NCBI RefSeq assembly: GCF_000150275.1
Contig: NW_002060943.1
Coordinates: 1,484,628 to 1,548,627, forward strand
Reading direction: 5' to 3'
Length of the DNA: 64,000 nt
From: Trichoplax adhaerens
Lineage: Eukaryota; Placozoa; Uniplacotomia; Trichoplacea; Trichoplacidae
This document shows, piece by piece, positions 12,508-24,039 of this stretch (positions are counted from its first letter, which is position 1; each line of letters begins with the position of its first letter). The position numbers were made by a program, and so were the translations under genes. A model generated the notes under the pieces. That model did no database searches. It saw only the letters and a program-made list of their open reading frames with translations, and was not told the origin of the DNA.

Positions 12508-13323
12508 TTATTCATCAGCCATCAGATTGGTGATTGTTGCTTGGATTGAAACTTGAATTTGGTGAAAAATGTCCTCCAGTGCCACCCCATCTTCTACACG
12601 AAAGAATGTATGTTGTTAATAATATTGACGTAGGATCAATGAATAGCTTGCACATTTTAGAAGTAATTGTGAAAATAATGCTACTATGCTGATGGATGTT
12701 CATTTTGAAGCAGTGGCATATTATAACTCCTCCATTTGTGAGAAATTACTGAAATCCCTTTTGATAATAAATGTATAATTACTGTAATGAGTATAGGCTG
12801 TATTACACTTACAAATGCTATATCTCAACCATAATCTCAGATCCTGTAGCCATTTACCCCATGAGTGCTGTAGGAAACTGGATTAAGTCTACAGTCCATT
12901 TTATTATCAAAAACTTATTTTACTTACTGTACTTAGCTGTATTGACCATATCATAATAATCTATAAGCTGCTATGCTTAACGCATTTTTCTTGCTGAGTA
13001 TGCTTGCGAATACCTTACCCTTATTGTAGGGCGATCGCGGGTACCGCTATAGACTTGGCAATACTTCTATTAGTGCTAACTGTGAGAATTCTTAGGATTG
13101 ATAGCTGCAAGAGCATATCTCTCTCCACATATGAGAGGGTACTACAATCATAGATTTTTTTAAATAACTTTACAACTTAACGAAACATCAAATCGCCATG
13201 CCGGTTATGTTAGCGACAGCTGATCTGTCAATGATACTCCCATAGTCGTTGCAATTGCACATGCAAAACAAGATTTTCAATATACCTGCTGCTATAAGTT
13301 TCACGTACGATCGATATCAAGAG
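12508..13323 (-). CDS. unrecognised gene, 3' exons, head-to-head with TRAF7
   Basis: Three exons join in matching phase with GT-AG borders: 13286-13323 (acceptor TGGTAG, donor GTATAT), 13081-13141 (donor GTTAGC) and 12813-12867 (donor GTAAGT). They read LLISIVRETYSSS, TLSYVERDMLLQLSILRILT and HSWGKWLQDLRLWLRYSI. This is continuous, helix-rich and amphipathic. The likely last exon, 12508-12593, reads DGVALEDIFHQIQVSIQATI... and ends ADE-stop. The link from the third exon to the last needs an extra exon near 12748, which I can only place with a weak GTTATA donor. Alternatively the gene could end in the exon at about 12688-12751. The 5' end was not found and should lie above 13323, near or within the 5' part of TRAF7. 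I do not recognise the protein. Phase continuity across three exons is the main argument that it is real. Confidence 0.45.
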
Positions 13324-13481
13324 CTACCAAGCTAACTACAGTATACAGTTAGCATCATACGTACTACCATACAGATTTAAGCACGACCGAGTAACGTTAT
13401 TGACAAACAGTTTAGACAGTAACAATAATCTCAAAACTTATTGTAAAACTTCCCACTGATTTGCTATCGAATGCCTCGTAG

Positions 13482-16400
13482 TCACTTAAAGGAACACATT
13501 CCCGACTTCAAACTACCTTCGGACCGTCTAATTTTGCGCCGATAACTACCGTGACACCTGGTGAGTTAAAGCAATTCAAATTGTATTACAATCTAGACAT
13601 CGGTCATTTGACTAATTTTACATTATAATTATTTATACTTGCGCAAATGTGGTAAATACCCTAGTAAATATGTAGTATACCTATGATCTTCCTAGGTTAT
13701 AACTTTATTAAATGTTATAACCTAATACTCTATGTTTATTTTATTCTAATACTGTCAAATAGTGGATGACGATTTCCTAGATGTCGAAGATGATTCAAGG
13801 CCTTTTAGTAATAACAGCAATGCCTTACCGCCTCCGGAAATAATATCACCTGAATTTAGAAATGGAGCTACCGCATTGGTATTTATTTAATTACGTTCAA
13901 CTAAAAAGTCTTAAGACAGTTGTTATTATAATAATTATATTTATTGCTGGGTTAACTTTATCGGAGCTGTATTGGCACAATCCATTGTTATCTTACAATC
14001 TTACTGTACAAATTGTTTTATCGATCGGAATAGATGAGACTTTTCTTCTATTTAGGCTCGTCTTCCTCCTCCGGATGCTATCACTTTGCCAATACTACCT
14101 CGCACTTTCTCAAACGTATCTGCGCGATCGTTCTATACTGTTAATAGCGAAGATGGCGATGACGAAGTAAGTAATTTTTAATTCTCTGATTGATACAAGT
14201 AATGACAGCAAACGATTACAAGCGCATATTGAGTGGCTTTTAATTATCTTAATTTTATGCTAATTATGAAAGGTTACAGAGGAACTATTCATCCAGGAAC
14301 CTTCCAAAAATCTTCGTTGTTTGCTTTGTCAGCGCATAATGAAAGAACCGGTCGTTGCCAGTTGTGGCGTAAGTTAAGCTTCACATGCGTGTCACGAATT
14401 TTAATGTAAATAACTTTACCTATAAAATATTTATAAATTTCTCGCTGTTCTTTCACTAGCACACATTTTGTAAAAGATGTATAGAAACATCAGGTATTTC
14501 GTTTTATCGTCAAGTGCTATCTCATTAAGTAAACAACTTTTCTACAAGAATACTTACTTTCTTGAGCTAAAATACAGTATATTTAATTTAAATCCAAGTG
14601 CTTGGAAACGAAAGATGTCCTTCGGATAATAATACACTGTGTGCGGTAGCCGCAAATTTAGCAGTTAGTATAGTTAATTCTTTAGCAATTACTTCTTCAC
14701 ATGTTAGAGATATAATTATTATTAATTGTTGATTCTAATTATGATAACTGTTCTATAATTTAAAGGTATCTGAACAAATAGGGGAACTTGTAGTCCACTG
14801 TAGCTATGGCTGCAGACAAGATTCCCAAACCGGGTGTTTAGTCGTCGATGAAGAGGGTTAGTCAATGTTGATTTCCCGGCTGTAACGTTGTAACAGTATT
14901 TGTCAATTTGTAATAATACTTGATCTTACTCCTCAAAATTATTTTATTAGGATGTCCAGCAACCGTGAAATTAAAGGAGAAGAAGTTAATATCCTCTATA
15001 TTTAGTCTATGATGTTGCACCATTTAAGGTAGTAGGGTTGTTTTAATATTGTTATTTACAATACCTATAGAAATCATGAAAATAGCTGCCGCTATGCCCC
15101 GGTGCAGTGCCCTAATAGTAAAATCTGTCCTAAGTTACTTCGCATGGTAAATATGGCGACGTGAATTATATCTTAACTTTATAACTATTTTTCTTACTTT
15201 CTTATACTAACTTTCACGTAGGACCTAGAAAATCATTTATCCACATGTCAGTTTTGTTCTTGTCCTAATAAAAGATATGGGTAAAATTTAAGTAGCCTGA
15301 TTTCGTACGTACAGTTATATAGCATAATGTTCTAATGTATAAATCACCCTCTCAGTTGTAATTTTGAGGGAAAACTTGCTGAATTAGATGAACATTTAGA
15401 AGTTTGTAGATATCAAGATTTTAAGGTAAAAAGTATCGACAGTTTTGCTATTTTATAATCCAATACACTACCGTCAGAATCTGCAATCTAACCAACCAAA
15501 TTGGTCATGCTTTCAATAGGAATACTTTGAAGATGTAGATGATAAGGTTCATGAATTGCAACAAATTATTAAAAAGAAAGATCAGGTCGGTACTTTCTGA
15601 ATTGGCAAAATTACGTTAAAGTTGAAGTTAATGCAATTGGAGATAGTATAATAATACTTTCCTGTTTTTGTTTAAAATCCGTCATATCATTCTACCGTGA
15701 CAAAGTGAATTTTAACCAATAGTATTGGCATATACGTTAATCAATAACTAGTATTTTTATTATATTTAGGATATTTCCTATTTACATTCTGTTTTATTAA
15801 ACATCTCTGAAAGACTTTTAAAATTAGAGAAAACTGTAGATATCCGGTTTGGTAAGTTAAGATTAGACTTCAGTTGTAGCTCTTAATGCTAACTGTGTGT
15901 AACATTTCAGAGGTGATTAGTGATAACCAGACTAAACTGGCGGACGATATCACAGGATCAGTTAGGGCAATTAATCAAATATCTGTAAGTTGCCTTAGCA
16001 AACTTAAACAAATATGGTGCTATCAATTTTAATGATAATCTACAATGTTTATTTGTGAAGAATGAAATGGTAGATTTGCAGGCAAGAATTGGAGCCGCAG
16101 GAAGTTAGTAACTTATATATAGCGAAATCTTTAAAACAATGTCAAGATAGCTTTATTCTGTTTACCTAGATTTTGAAGTGCAGACAATGTTCAAATGTCA
16201 GGGAACTTTCGTTGGACACCAGGTAATGCTAAATTATGTTACGGGTATTTTCAAGTTGGTTAGCAAATCTGAAAATCTACTTACGATCCCTGGTAAAATT
16301 TTTAGGGTCCAGTATGGGCTTTAGGAGTTCATGCTGATTTCCTCTTTAGTGCATCATCGGATAAAACCATAAAAGTAACTGAAATAAATCATCCTATTAC

Positions 16401-18080
16401 TGCTGGCACTCAGGGTTTAGAATTACTGATTTTTCTTTAAATTTTGATAGGTATGGGACACGAAAAATAGCTACAAATGTATAAGAACACTAACCGGACA
16501 TAAAAATATTGTTCTTGGACTTTGTGTTCACGGGTAAGTATTCCTCTCATGGTTAACCTTGTAATGAGATTGTAAAACTGATTCCAGCTACTGGTGCATG
16601 ATAACTGTATTAAGACTGAACAATAATTATTACTAAGTTTGTGCTACTATTTTATTGCAACAGAACGAATCTCTTTAGTGGATCTTCAGATAATACTATT
16701 AAAGTATGAAATATAAAGCAGCGTGCATTATTTCATTTTGAACAAAACGGATTATAATATTTAATGGTAATCTATATTCTGTATTAGGTTTGGGAAATTA
16801 GCACTTTAGAAATGTTAAAGACTATCAGTGCACATGACAATCCAGTATGTACACTAGCGACGTCATCCGATTGGTTGTTCAGCGGCTCCCACAAAATAAT
16901 AAAGGTACGACTATTCTTGTAAACGGAAACTGTTTTGACAGTTATATTCTAGGCTGTGAACTTTAAACCTATCTTAGACTTGATCCCTAACTCAGAACGT
17001 CTTAACTAGGTCTGGGATATTAAAACCTTTAAACATTACCATGATTTAACTGGGTTAAATCACTGGGTGAGAGCGCTAGTTTGCAAAGATGATAAATTAT
17101 ATTCTGGATCATATCAGAATATCAAGGTATATTCAGACTACCATACTATTTATAAATCTTTCCAGCAATATAAGTACTTTATGTTTGATTACCGATAATG
17201 TATAGATATGGGATTTGAATACCTTCGACTGCAGTTATGTATTACAAACATCTGGGGGAAGCATTTATTCATTAGCCGTTACAGAATCGTATATTATATG
17301 TGGAACGTATGAAAATAATATTCATGTACGTCAGTTTGGAATACTTATAATTATAATATTTAAAAGTTGACTTATTTTAGCCGTTGATTCTTATACTGTA
17401 GGTATGGGATGTCCTATCATATGAACAGCAAAAGACATTAGCTGGTTTGTGATATTCGTATCGGACATATTTGATAATCTTGCAATCTCATTGTAACGAT
17501 TACTATTGTTGGTGTTTATCAGGTCACACAGGCACAATTTATGCCTTAGCGGTTATAGATACTCCATCACAACCGAAGCTATTTAGCGCTTCAAATGATA
17601 AAACTTTACGGGTCTGCCTAAAACTATCTTATGCTTATATATTGCGGCACATTTTACAACTAATAACCATATTTTTGTACTGATAATATCATAATAGGTT
17701 TGGAGATTGGGTTCTTTTGATTGTGTTCAAACGATGGCTAGGCATGACGGAAGTGTGGCTTGCTTGGTTGTTTCAAATAATAGAGTTTTTTCAGGAGCTT
17801 TGGACAATACTATCAAGGTTAGCTTTCTATTTTTGTCTATGTCTATCGGTACCGCATAAATTTCATAAAGAAGTATAGTATGTATCAACCAATTACGTAC
17901 TGATATGGAGTTGGGCCATAACTCTGCTTCCTTTATTTACAACAAAATAAACCGGTATATACGTATGAACGTGCATAGAGTATCTGAATTAAATGAGATG
18001 TAATTATAATTAATCATTATGCAAGTGTTATTACCGTCTGATGTGCTGTGTACTCTATGTATTTCCAGATTTGGCAGTAA
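13482..18080 (+). CDS. TRAF7: TRAF7: RING / TRAF-type zinc finger / WD40 protein
   Basis: An E3 ubiquitin ligase and scaffold in stress-MAPK (MEKK3) signalling, by homology. Exons: 13482-13560, 13763-13878, 14056-14166, 14273-14368, 14460-14493, 14599-14663, 14766-14856, 14951-14984, 15071-15146, 15222-15280, 15356-15425, 15520-15585, 15770-15851, 15911-15984, 16082-16103, 16170-16222, 16306-16374, 16451-16533, 16664-16703, 16788-16904, 17010-17126, 17206-17325, 17402-17444, 17523-17611, 17698-17817, 18069-18080. All phases agree, giving 645 visible aa (human protein about 670). RING at residues 118-155 (C118, C121, C133, H135, C138, C141, C152, D155; last ligand Asp, as in TRAF7). Cys/His TRAF-type fingers about 170-285, a coiled coil about 290-355, seven WD40 repeats about 370-645. 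TTFGP near the start matches the vertebrate N-terminus. The first exon with the start Met was not found, and the 13482 acceptor is uncertain. The donor at 17612 (GTCTGC) is weak. The last coding exon is only IWQ-stop. Confidence 0.95.
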
Positions 18081-19079
18081 CTGGCAATTGATCGGTTCAA
18101 TTCTTCTATTGGGTGTATTCGAGAATCTTCCGCTTTTCATATTTGCACCAGATATAGATGGCTTCATAGTATTTCCCGGCGTAATTAAAATTATAGAGTT
18201 TACTGTGGCGAAACCGATTCACTTTGTTTCCTTTCCTCTCTATCTATAAACTTTTATATTCTACACTGTAAATAACTATGAACTTTAAGTTGAGCAGGAT
18301 GCTATAATAGTTGCAGCATAACATCAGATGGAAAATTTTTTATGTTATGAAATACACTACTTGTTTCAGAGAATAGTTTTTGACTATTTATCGCAATATG
18401 CGTGTAATGTATATTTTTTACGTAATTATATTGAATACGCTGTTTGTAAATGAGATTTTTTTACCCCATTCATTAACATATTTTTAGCTATTTTTAATTA
18501 AAATATTGAAATGAAATAACGTCCTAAAGGTAGATGAATCTTGAAGATGCTGTAATTTATTCATGATTACCGATAAATACAAAACTTGATTTGTACCAAT
18601 TAAGGCAGAAATACACCTTGCACAGCTGTTCTACCTTGTTATATTAAATGAATGATTGGCCTTTTCAAATTAATCTGTTCAATAGCTGGTTAATACCATT
18701 TTGGTATATATTCACTGTAGCTACTATTTATTTGAATAAATCAACTTTTAAAATTGATTATAATTATATGCAATATATATGTAGGAGTAAATGGTAAGGA
18801 TAAAACTAGTCTTATTCGTTAGTGGTTGTATCCTATGCAATTATGCATTCTACAGATGAGTAAAAGTTCAATGTTCACTCACCGACTAACTTAGAATAGA
18901 TCTGGACAGAATTTTGATTGATTAATTATTTAGCGATATCGTAGAAACTGTACATTTAAGTACGGTATTTCCATTTTATTAAGAGCAATTTGATTGACTC
19001 TGGCCGTCAAGTTAATAGTTGTACAATGTGTTTCATAGCAGCGTTTGCCAAAAGGTATTCCAAGGTGCGATCGTGTGCA

Positions 19080-19830
19080 GTATTAATGTCACCATGGCAT
19101 ACTTAGTAGTACAGTACACTTCTAGTGCATGTTCTACTGTAGTATAGACGGATTTAACGGCCCGCTAGACTGGAGTGGTTTGGTGTTGCACTAGATTATA
19201 CTAGGTTATACTACCGTATACTGTACGGGCAATTTCTATATTATACTGTACATGTTCACTCGTACGCTGTACATTGTACAGTACACCTGTAGTCCACACA
19301 ACACAGCATTATATACTGTATACTGTATACAGTACGTAGGTGACAAAGGCTTTGCATCCATATTAAACTATCACAAGTCCAAGCTACAGCTGTACGGTGT
19401 ACAGTGTACAGTATCTTGTACTGCACACTGTAGTAATGTACTGTACAGCACTGGAAGTACTGTAGTAAGGACTAAGGACTACCGGAAGAATACCTGGACC
19501 AGACTGGATATTCCTTTGGACGGACAGACATTGGGCCAACTTTGCTCAAGCAATTACAGTAGTATGTACTGTACTTCGAGTGGTCTATGACTGTAGTTTA
19601 CTGCCAATACCGTACAGTACAGTACAGTACAGTAAGTGCAATGGTCACTGTACAGTGTACAGTATACTGTACAGTACTGTAAGTAGTCAGGACTACCAGA
19701 AGAATACCTGGACCAGACTGGACATTCCTTTGGACGGACAGACATTAGGCCAACTTTGCTCAACCAATTACAGTAGTATGTACTGTAATTTACTGCCAAT
19801 ATACAGTACTGTACTGTAAATGCGAGGGTC
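19080..19830. repeat. large palindromic GTACAGT/ACTGTAC island
   Basis: Repeated TACTGTA, GTACAGTGTACAG and GTACTGTACAG strings, including a GTACA(GTACA)n-like run at 19613-19632. Many segments are their own reverse complement. Two copies of a 99-bp non-palindromic unit are embedded in it. Confidence 0.75.
19475..19787. repeat. 99-bp unit duplicated 214 bp apart
   Basis: 19475-19573 and 19689-19787 share AGGACTACC(G/A)GAAGAATACC through TTGGACGGACAGACATT(G/A)GGCC to GTATGTACTGTA with few mismatches. A related GACGGACAGACATCTGGCC occurs at 62119-62137, so part of the unit is dispersed. Confidence 0.85.
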
Positions 19831-20487
19831 ACGTACACCTTTTGTTATGCTACCTGTCATCTGCACTGAATGATCATCACAACGGTGTCGTCTGCAAGAC
19901 CAGCTTCTGCTCAAAGTTTGCTCAAGACGGGTTTAAATCTTGTAGGATTAAGGTATTGGAGTCCACTGGAGGTGATTCAATGGCTAAAGTTATTCAAATA
20001 TGTTAGCTAAAATGATCGTTGAGTGCATTCGGACTCTTCCAATACAGTAAATTACTATTCTACGCCATAGTTTGCATGATTTGATTGGTAATAATAGGCT
20101 GTGTTGACATGGATGTACTAGGGCTGCATTGATTTTTGCTGGTAAAATTGCTGCGACCAGTGGTTGATTGATTGCTGTTATTCATTTAGTTAACGATGGC
20201 TCTTATTCTAAGAATATGTAAAAGATCCACAAAAACATTGACTTGTCAGAGGTCAAGACAGGTATTGCAAATGAATAGTGACAGTTGACTAGGATGATAA
20301 TAAAATTGACTCTGTTCATCAATTGTCCATGACTACGTGACAGTACCATATCCACGATTTCTTGCAAGATTAAACACAAATTCAATCACCCTCCCTAGTT
20401 ACGTACGTGCAGAAAACATTTCTATCTATCCTGATGAATTTAAACCGTTGTCATGATGCAAATGAAGTGTTGGTAAGGCTATACATA

Positions 20488-20695
20488 CAATCGACTTGAT
20501 GGCCTCATGATGTAATGTCATATAATTATAGAGAGCCGTTACAGGAGTTGCAGTAATGGTTGGACTATGTGATGACGCTTTTTTTAATACATGCAATCGA
20601 CTTGATGGCCTCATGATGTAATGTCATATAGTAATAGAGAGCCATTGCAGGATTTGCTGCAATGGTTAAACTGTATGTGATGACGCTTTTTAGCA
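20488..20695. repeat. 106-bp imperfect tandem duplication
   Basis: CAATCGACTTGATGGCCTCA at 20488 recurs at 20594. Both copies continue through TGTGATGACGCTTTTT with scattered substitutions, so this duplication is older than the one at 10641. Confidence 0.85.
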
Positions 20696-20890
20696 GGAGC
20701 TAGTGCCAGTCATTTCGAATTTTCTACTACTGCATAATTAAATTATAGGACTATTGTCCTATATACATAGGTTATTAGCCTTAAATAAACGTATTCGTTA
20801 TACATCGAACAACCACCATGCTAGGTTGATCCCTGTGCAGTATGCATTGTTCATGTTATGATCTTTCATTAGAACTGTATCGACTGCGTT

Positions 20891-21245
20891 GATGAGATTG
20901 TTCAATGATGCTTTGCTACAGAAAATAATAATTGATGTTCAAAACGCAATATCATTTTCAATTTTACAGTTGATGCATGTAATAACACCATTTTACAATA
21001 GGAATGAATAAGTCACAATCAGTGAAATATTAATTTTATACCATCGTTCAAATATTATCCATGAACTGCTGACATATATGCTATAGGCCACCTTGATTAG
21101 ATTACTTGATGATGATTTGATACAAAGAATAATTGGTGTTCAAAACGCAATATCATTTTCAATTTTGCAGCTTATGCGTGTAGTAACAACAATTTTCAAT
21201 AGAACTGAGTAAGTCACAGTCAGTGAAATATTAATTTTGTAACAT
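20891..21245. repeat. about 155-bp unit duplicated 201 bp apart
   Basis: GTTCAAAACGCAATATCATT and flanking sequence at about 20891-21045 recur at about 21092-21245, diverged by substitutions and small indels. Confidence 0.8.
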
Positions 21246-21428
21246 CATCCTTCAAATTCGTTTATCAAAGCACTATCTCCCTTACGTATGGCCGGCCATA
21301 TATCTCAAGAGAGACCGTAAATAAAGATGCACGCTGTCGCTTTGTGTTTAATATAAAACTCAATTCATCTTCTGCATAGTGAGTGATAGGTCATGTCCTA
21401 TAATAACGGTTATTCTCTTACTATTTAG

Positions 21429-24039
21429 GTACGTTTATTGTCGAACGATGTTGTAACACAATTTCAAAATCTTCTGGGTGAAAGCAATGTCTCAATAGCT
21501 GAAACTACGCGCCAGCATCATGGTCAAGATGAATCACCATTTCCTGGTGCCATGCCTGATGTAGTAGTATCTCCTAAGAATACGGAACAAGTGAGCTCTG
21601 TCGCTAAAATATGCTACGAGCGTAAACTACCAATGATACCGTATGGCACTGGAACTGGGCTGGAAGGTGGCGTTTGCGCTGTAAAAGTAGGATATCAATG
21701 CAGTCTTTATGATGATAAACAATAATATAAACCCTATGCTACTCGACTATATACGAGTGCTGTAGGCAGTATATTGCGCTTTGATTGAAAGTTGATTGCA
21801 ATGCGTAATTACTGTACTATGACGATCTAGTCATTCGAAGGGTACATTGTAAATTTAGATTAGATTATGATACTGCAGTGTTAACATAATATGCTAGCGT
21901 ATTTAATAATATCCGCTAAAAAATAACTCTTGTTAACAAGGGTGGCGTATGTCTGGACTTAAGCCAAATGGAAGAAAGTATAGATGTTAATATGAGCGAC
22001 CTTGATGCAACCGTAACCGCTAGCATAACGAGGATTGCCTTAAATAATTATTTACACGATACTGGGTTGTGGTTCCCTATAGGTTGTGTATAAATTTCTA
22101 CTGTGTCAACTTATTTTCTCATAAATCTACTGGTTCGGTCAATTAAAGCGTGATGGTCTATAAAATTTCATAGTTTGCCTGAAACTGTTCTCACTATTTT
22201 CCGATTCCCTTCATTGTAACAGATCCAGGTGCTGATGCATCATTGTGCGGAATGGTAGCTACCAGTGCATCTGGCACGACGGCAGTAAGGTATAGTCAAA
22301 TTATTGATCCAGTTTTAGTCAATTGGAAAGTCAACTGATGTTGTCACCTCATCTCTACCGTTTCTTTCTTCTAAATACTTTTCAGATATGGAACAATGCG
22401 CGAAAATGTAATTAATCTTGAAGTTGTTCTTGCTGATGGCTCTATCCTGCATACAGCTGGAAAGGGGCTACATCCTAGGTAACTGATTATTTTATACTAT
22501 TACGAGCTGTAAAACATGTTATCGAATCTAAATAACAACAAATGACGTTATGTGAATTATAGAAAGACCGCTGCTGGATACAATTTAACCAATCTATTCG
22601 TTGGTTCAGAGGGTACTTTGGGCATAATTACCAAAGCGACTTTACGCCTATATTCAATTCCAGAAGTAGGTTTCAGCAATGTCTTATACACCGTATAACC
22701 CTTAAAGATACTCATAACCTTAGACTTACAAGACCGATTGAAGCCAAATACTGTATTTTTCAAACTTTTACAGAAAATGTCTGCGACGTGCTCGTTTCCA
22801 TCAACAGAAGATGCGATTAACAGCGTCGAGCAGATCCTACTATACAATGTACCCATCGTTAGAATTGGTACGCATTCATAATTTAGACATTTCCATCTCA
22901 ATGTGGAACTGTGCATGCTGTACTACTCTCAGTAAAAGCTACAGGTAAACATACTACAAATTCTGGTAATAATAATGATTAATATTGAATATGTCCTGAA
23001 GAATTTCTGGACGAGAGTGCTGTTGACGCATGCAACAAATATTCCCACTTGGACCATCCAGTACAGCCTATGATATTTTTAGAGTTTTACGGCTCGAAAG
23101 CAGAAATTGAGAGTCAAGTTGATATTGTCGGTATGTTTAACATCGCTTTGATGTATCTAACTGATATATTTCCGTAAGCCAATGCCGTAGAATCTTATAC
23201 AAAACAAAAATATTTTTCAACCATTACAGAAGAAGTTATAAGCAGCCAAAATGGAACTGAATTAAAGTGGGCAAAAACAACTGAAGAACATAGTAAGCTT
23301 TGGAAGGCTCGTCACAATGCCTTATATGCTGCCAAGGCTTTGAGGCCAGGATCAAAAGTACGTTTAGTAACAGTTATCGGTTGTACTATATCCTATATTG
23401 AAGTATTAATGATGGTTCTAGGCAAAAATTACCGATGTTGCGGTACCGATATCAAAGCTTGCGGAAATACTAACGAAAACAAAAGAAGAAATCAAGAAAG
23501 AAGATCTTCTTTGTAGGAAATGATACTGCTGTGGTTGCATACCTTACAGTTCAGTCTATGAGGCAGTAAAATTAAAGTATTGTTGCGTTTCTAATGTTAA
23601 CAGGCTGTATTGTGGGACATGTTGGCGATGGTAATTTTCATTGCTTGGTTATGCACGATCCCTCAAATCAGCAGGAATTAGAGAAAATAGAGGCTTTCAG
23701 CTCAAAATTAGCAATGTAAGAATAACAAAAAAAGAGAATTCCTAATTTCTAACACGTTGCTATTCCTTACTATTTATCTATCACCTTGCCTCAACTTATT
23801 GTGTATATACCCACGAAATTTCGTATGATGATTACATGATGTTATTTTAATTCATTACCGTGTGCAGATTCGCTCAAGATCTAGGTGGGACATGTACCGG
23901 TGAACACGGCATCGGACTTGGTAAAATGAAATTGCTAGAACGTGAAGTAGGAAATACTGGAATGTCGGTTATGAAATCAATTAAGAAGGCCTTAGATCCA
24001 CATAATTTATTGAACCCTGGTAAAATTTTGAAAATTTAA
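21429..24039 (+). CDS. LDHD: D-lactate dehydrogenase, FAD-dependent (LDHD), 5' end missing
   Basis: A flavoenzyme oxidising D-lactate and related D-2-hydroxyacids to 2-oxoacids, mitochondrial in animals. Exons: 21429-21686, 21941-22082, 22223-22289, 22386-22478, 22563-22665, 22774-22867, 23002-23130, 23230-23357, 23422-23512, 23604-23715, 23868-24039. All phases agree, giving 462 visible aa (animal LDHD about 480-507). Residues 71-81 ([11 protein letters not shown]) are the FAD-pyrophosphate loop of the VAO/PCMH fold. Further hallmarks are [39 protein letters not shown] (metal-site His) and [10 protein letters not shown] with the catalytic-region His near the C-terminus. An in-frame TAG abuts the first acceptor at 21428, so the start Met and targeting peptide are on an unseen upstream exon. 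The segment before the third exon has TASITR where other animals have a PGVTR-like sequence. A candidate poly(A) signal AATAAA lies at 24424. Confidence 0.95.

Larger units (their letters stand above)
18081..21428. other. TRAF7 3' flank and repeat-rich intergenic DNA
   Basis: Begins with probable TRAF7 3' UTR (AATAAA near 18735). The rest carries a palindromic motif island and three separate tandem duplications, listed individually. The 5' exon(s) of the downstream LDHD gene should lie here. I found no ATG exon ending in the required phase 0; an ATG at 21290 followed by a GTAAAT donor gives the wrong phase. Confidence 0.5.

Noticed and set aside
21290-21318. ATG exon with a GTAAAT donor as the LDHD first exon
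   Set aside because: It ends in phase 2, while the next LDHD exon starts in phase 0.
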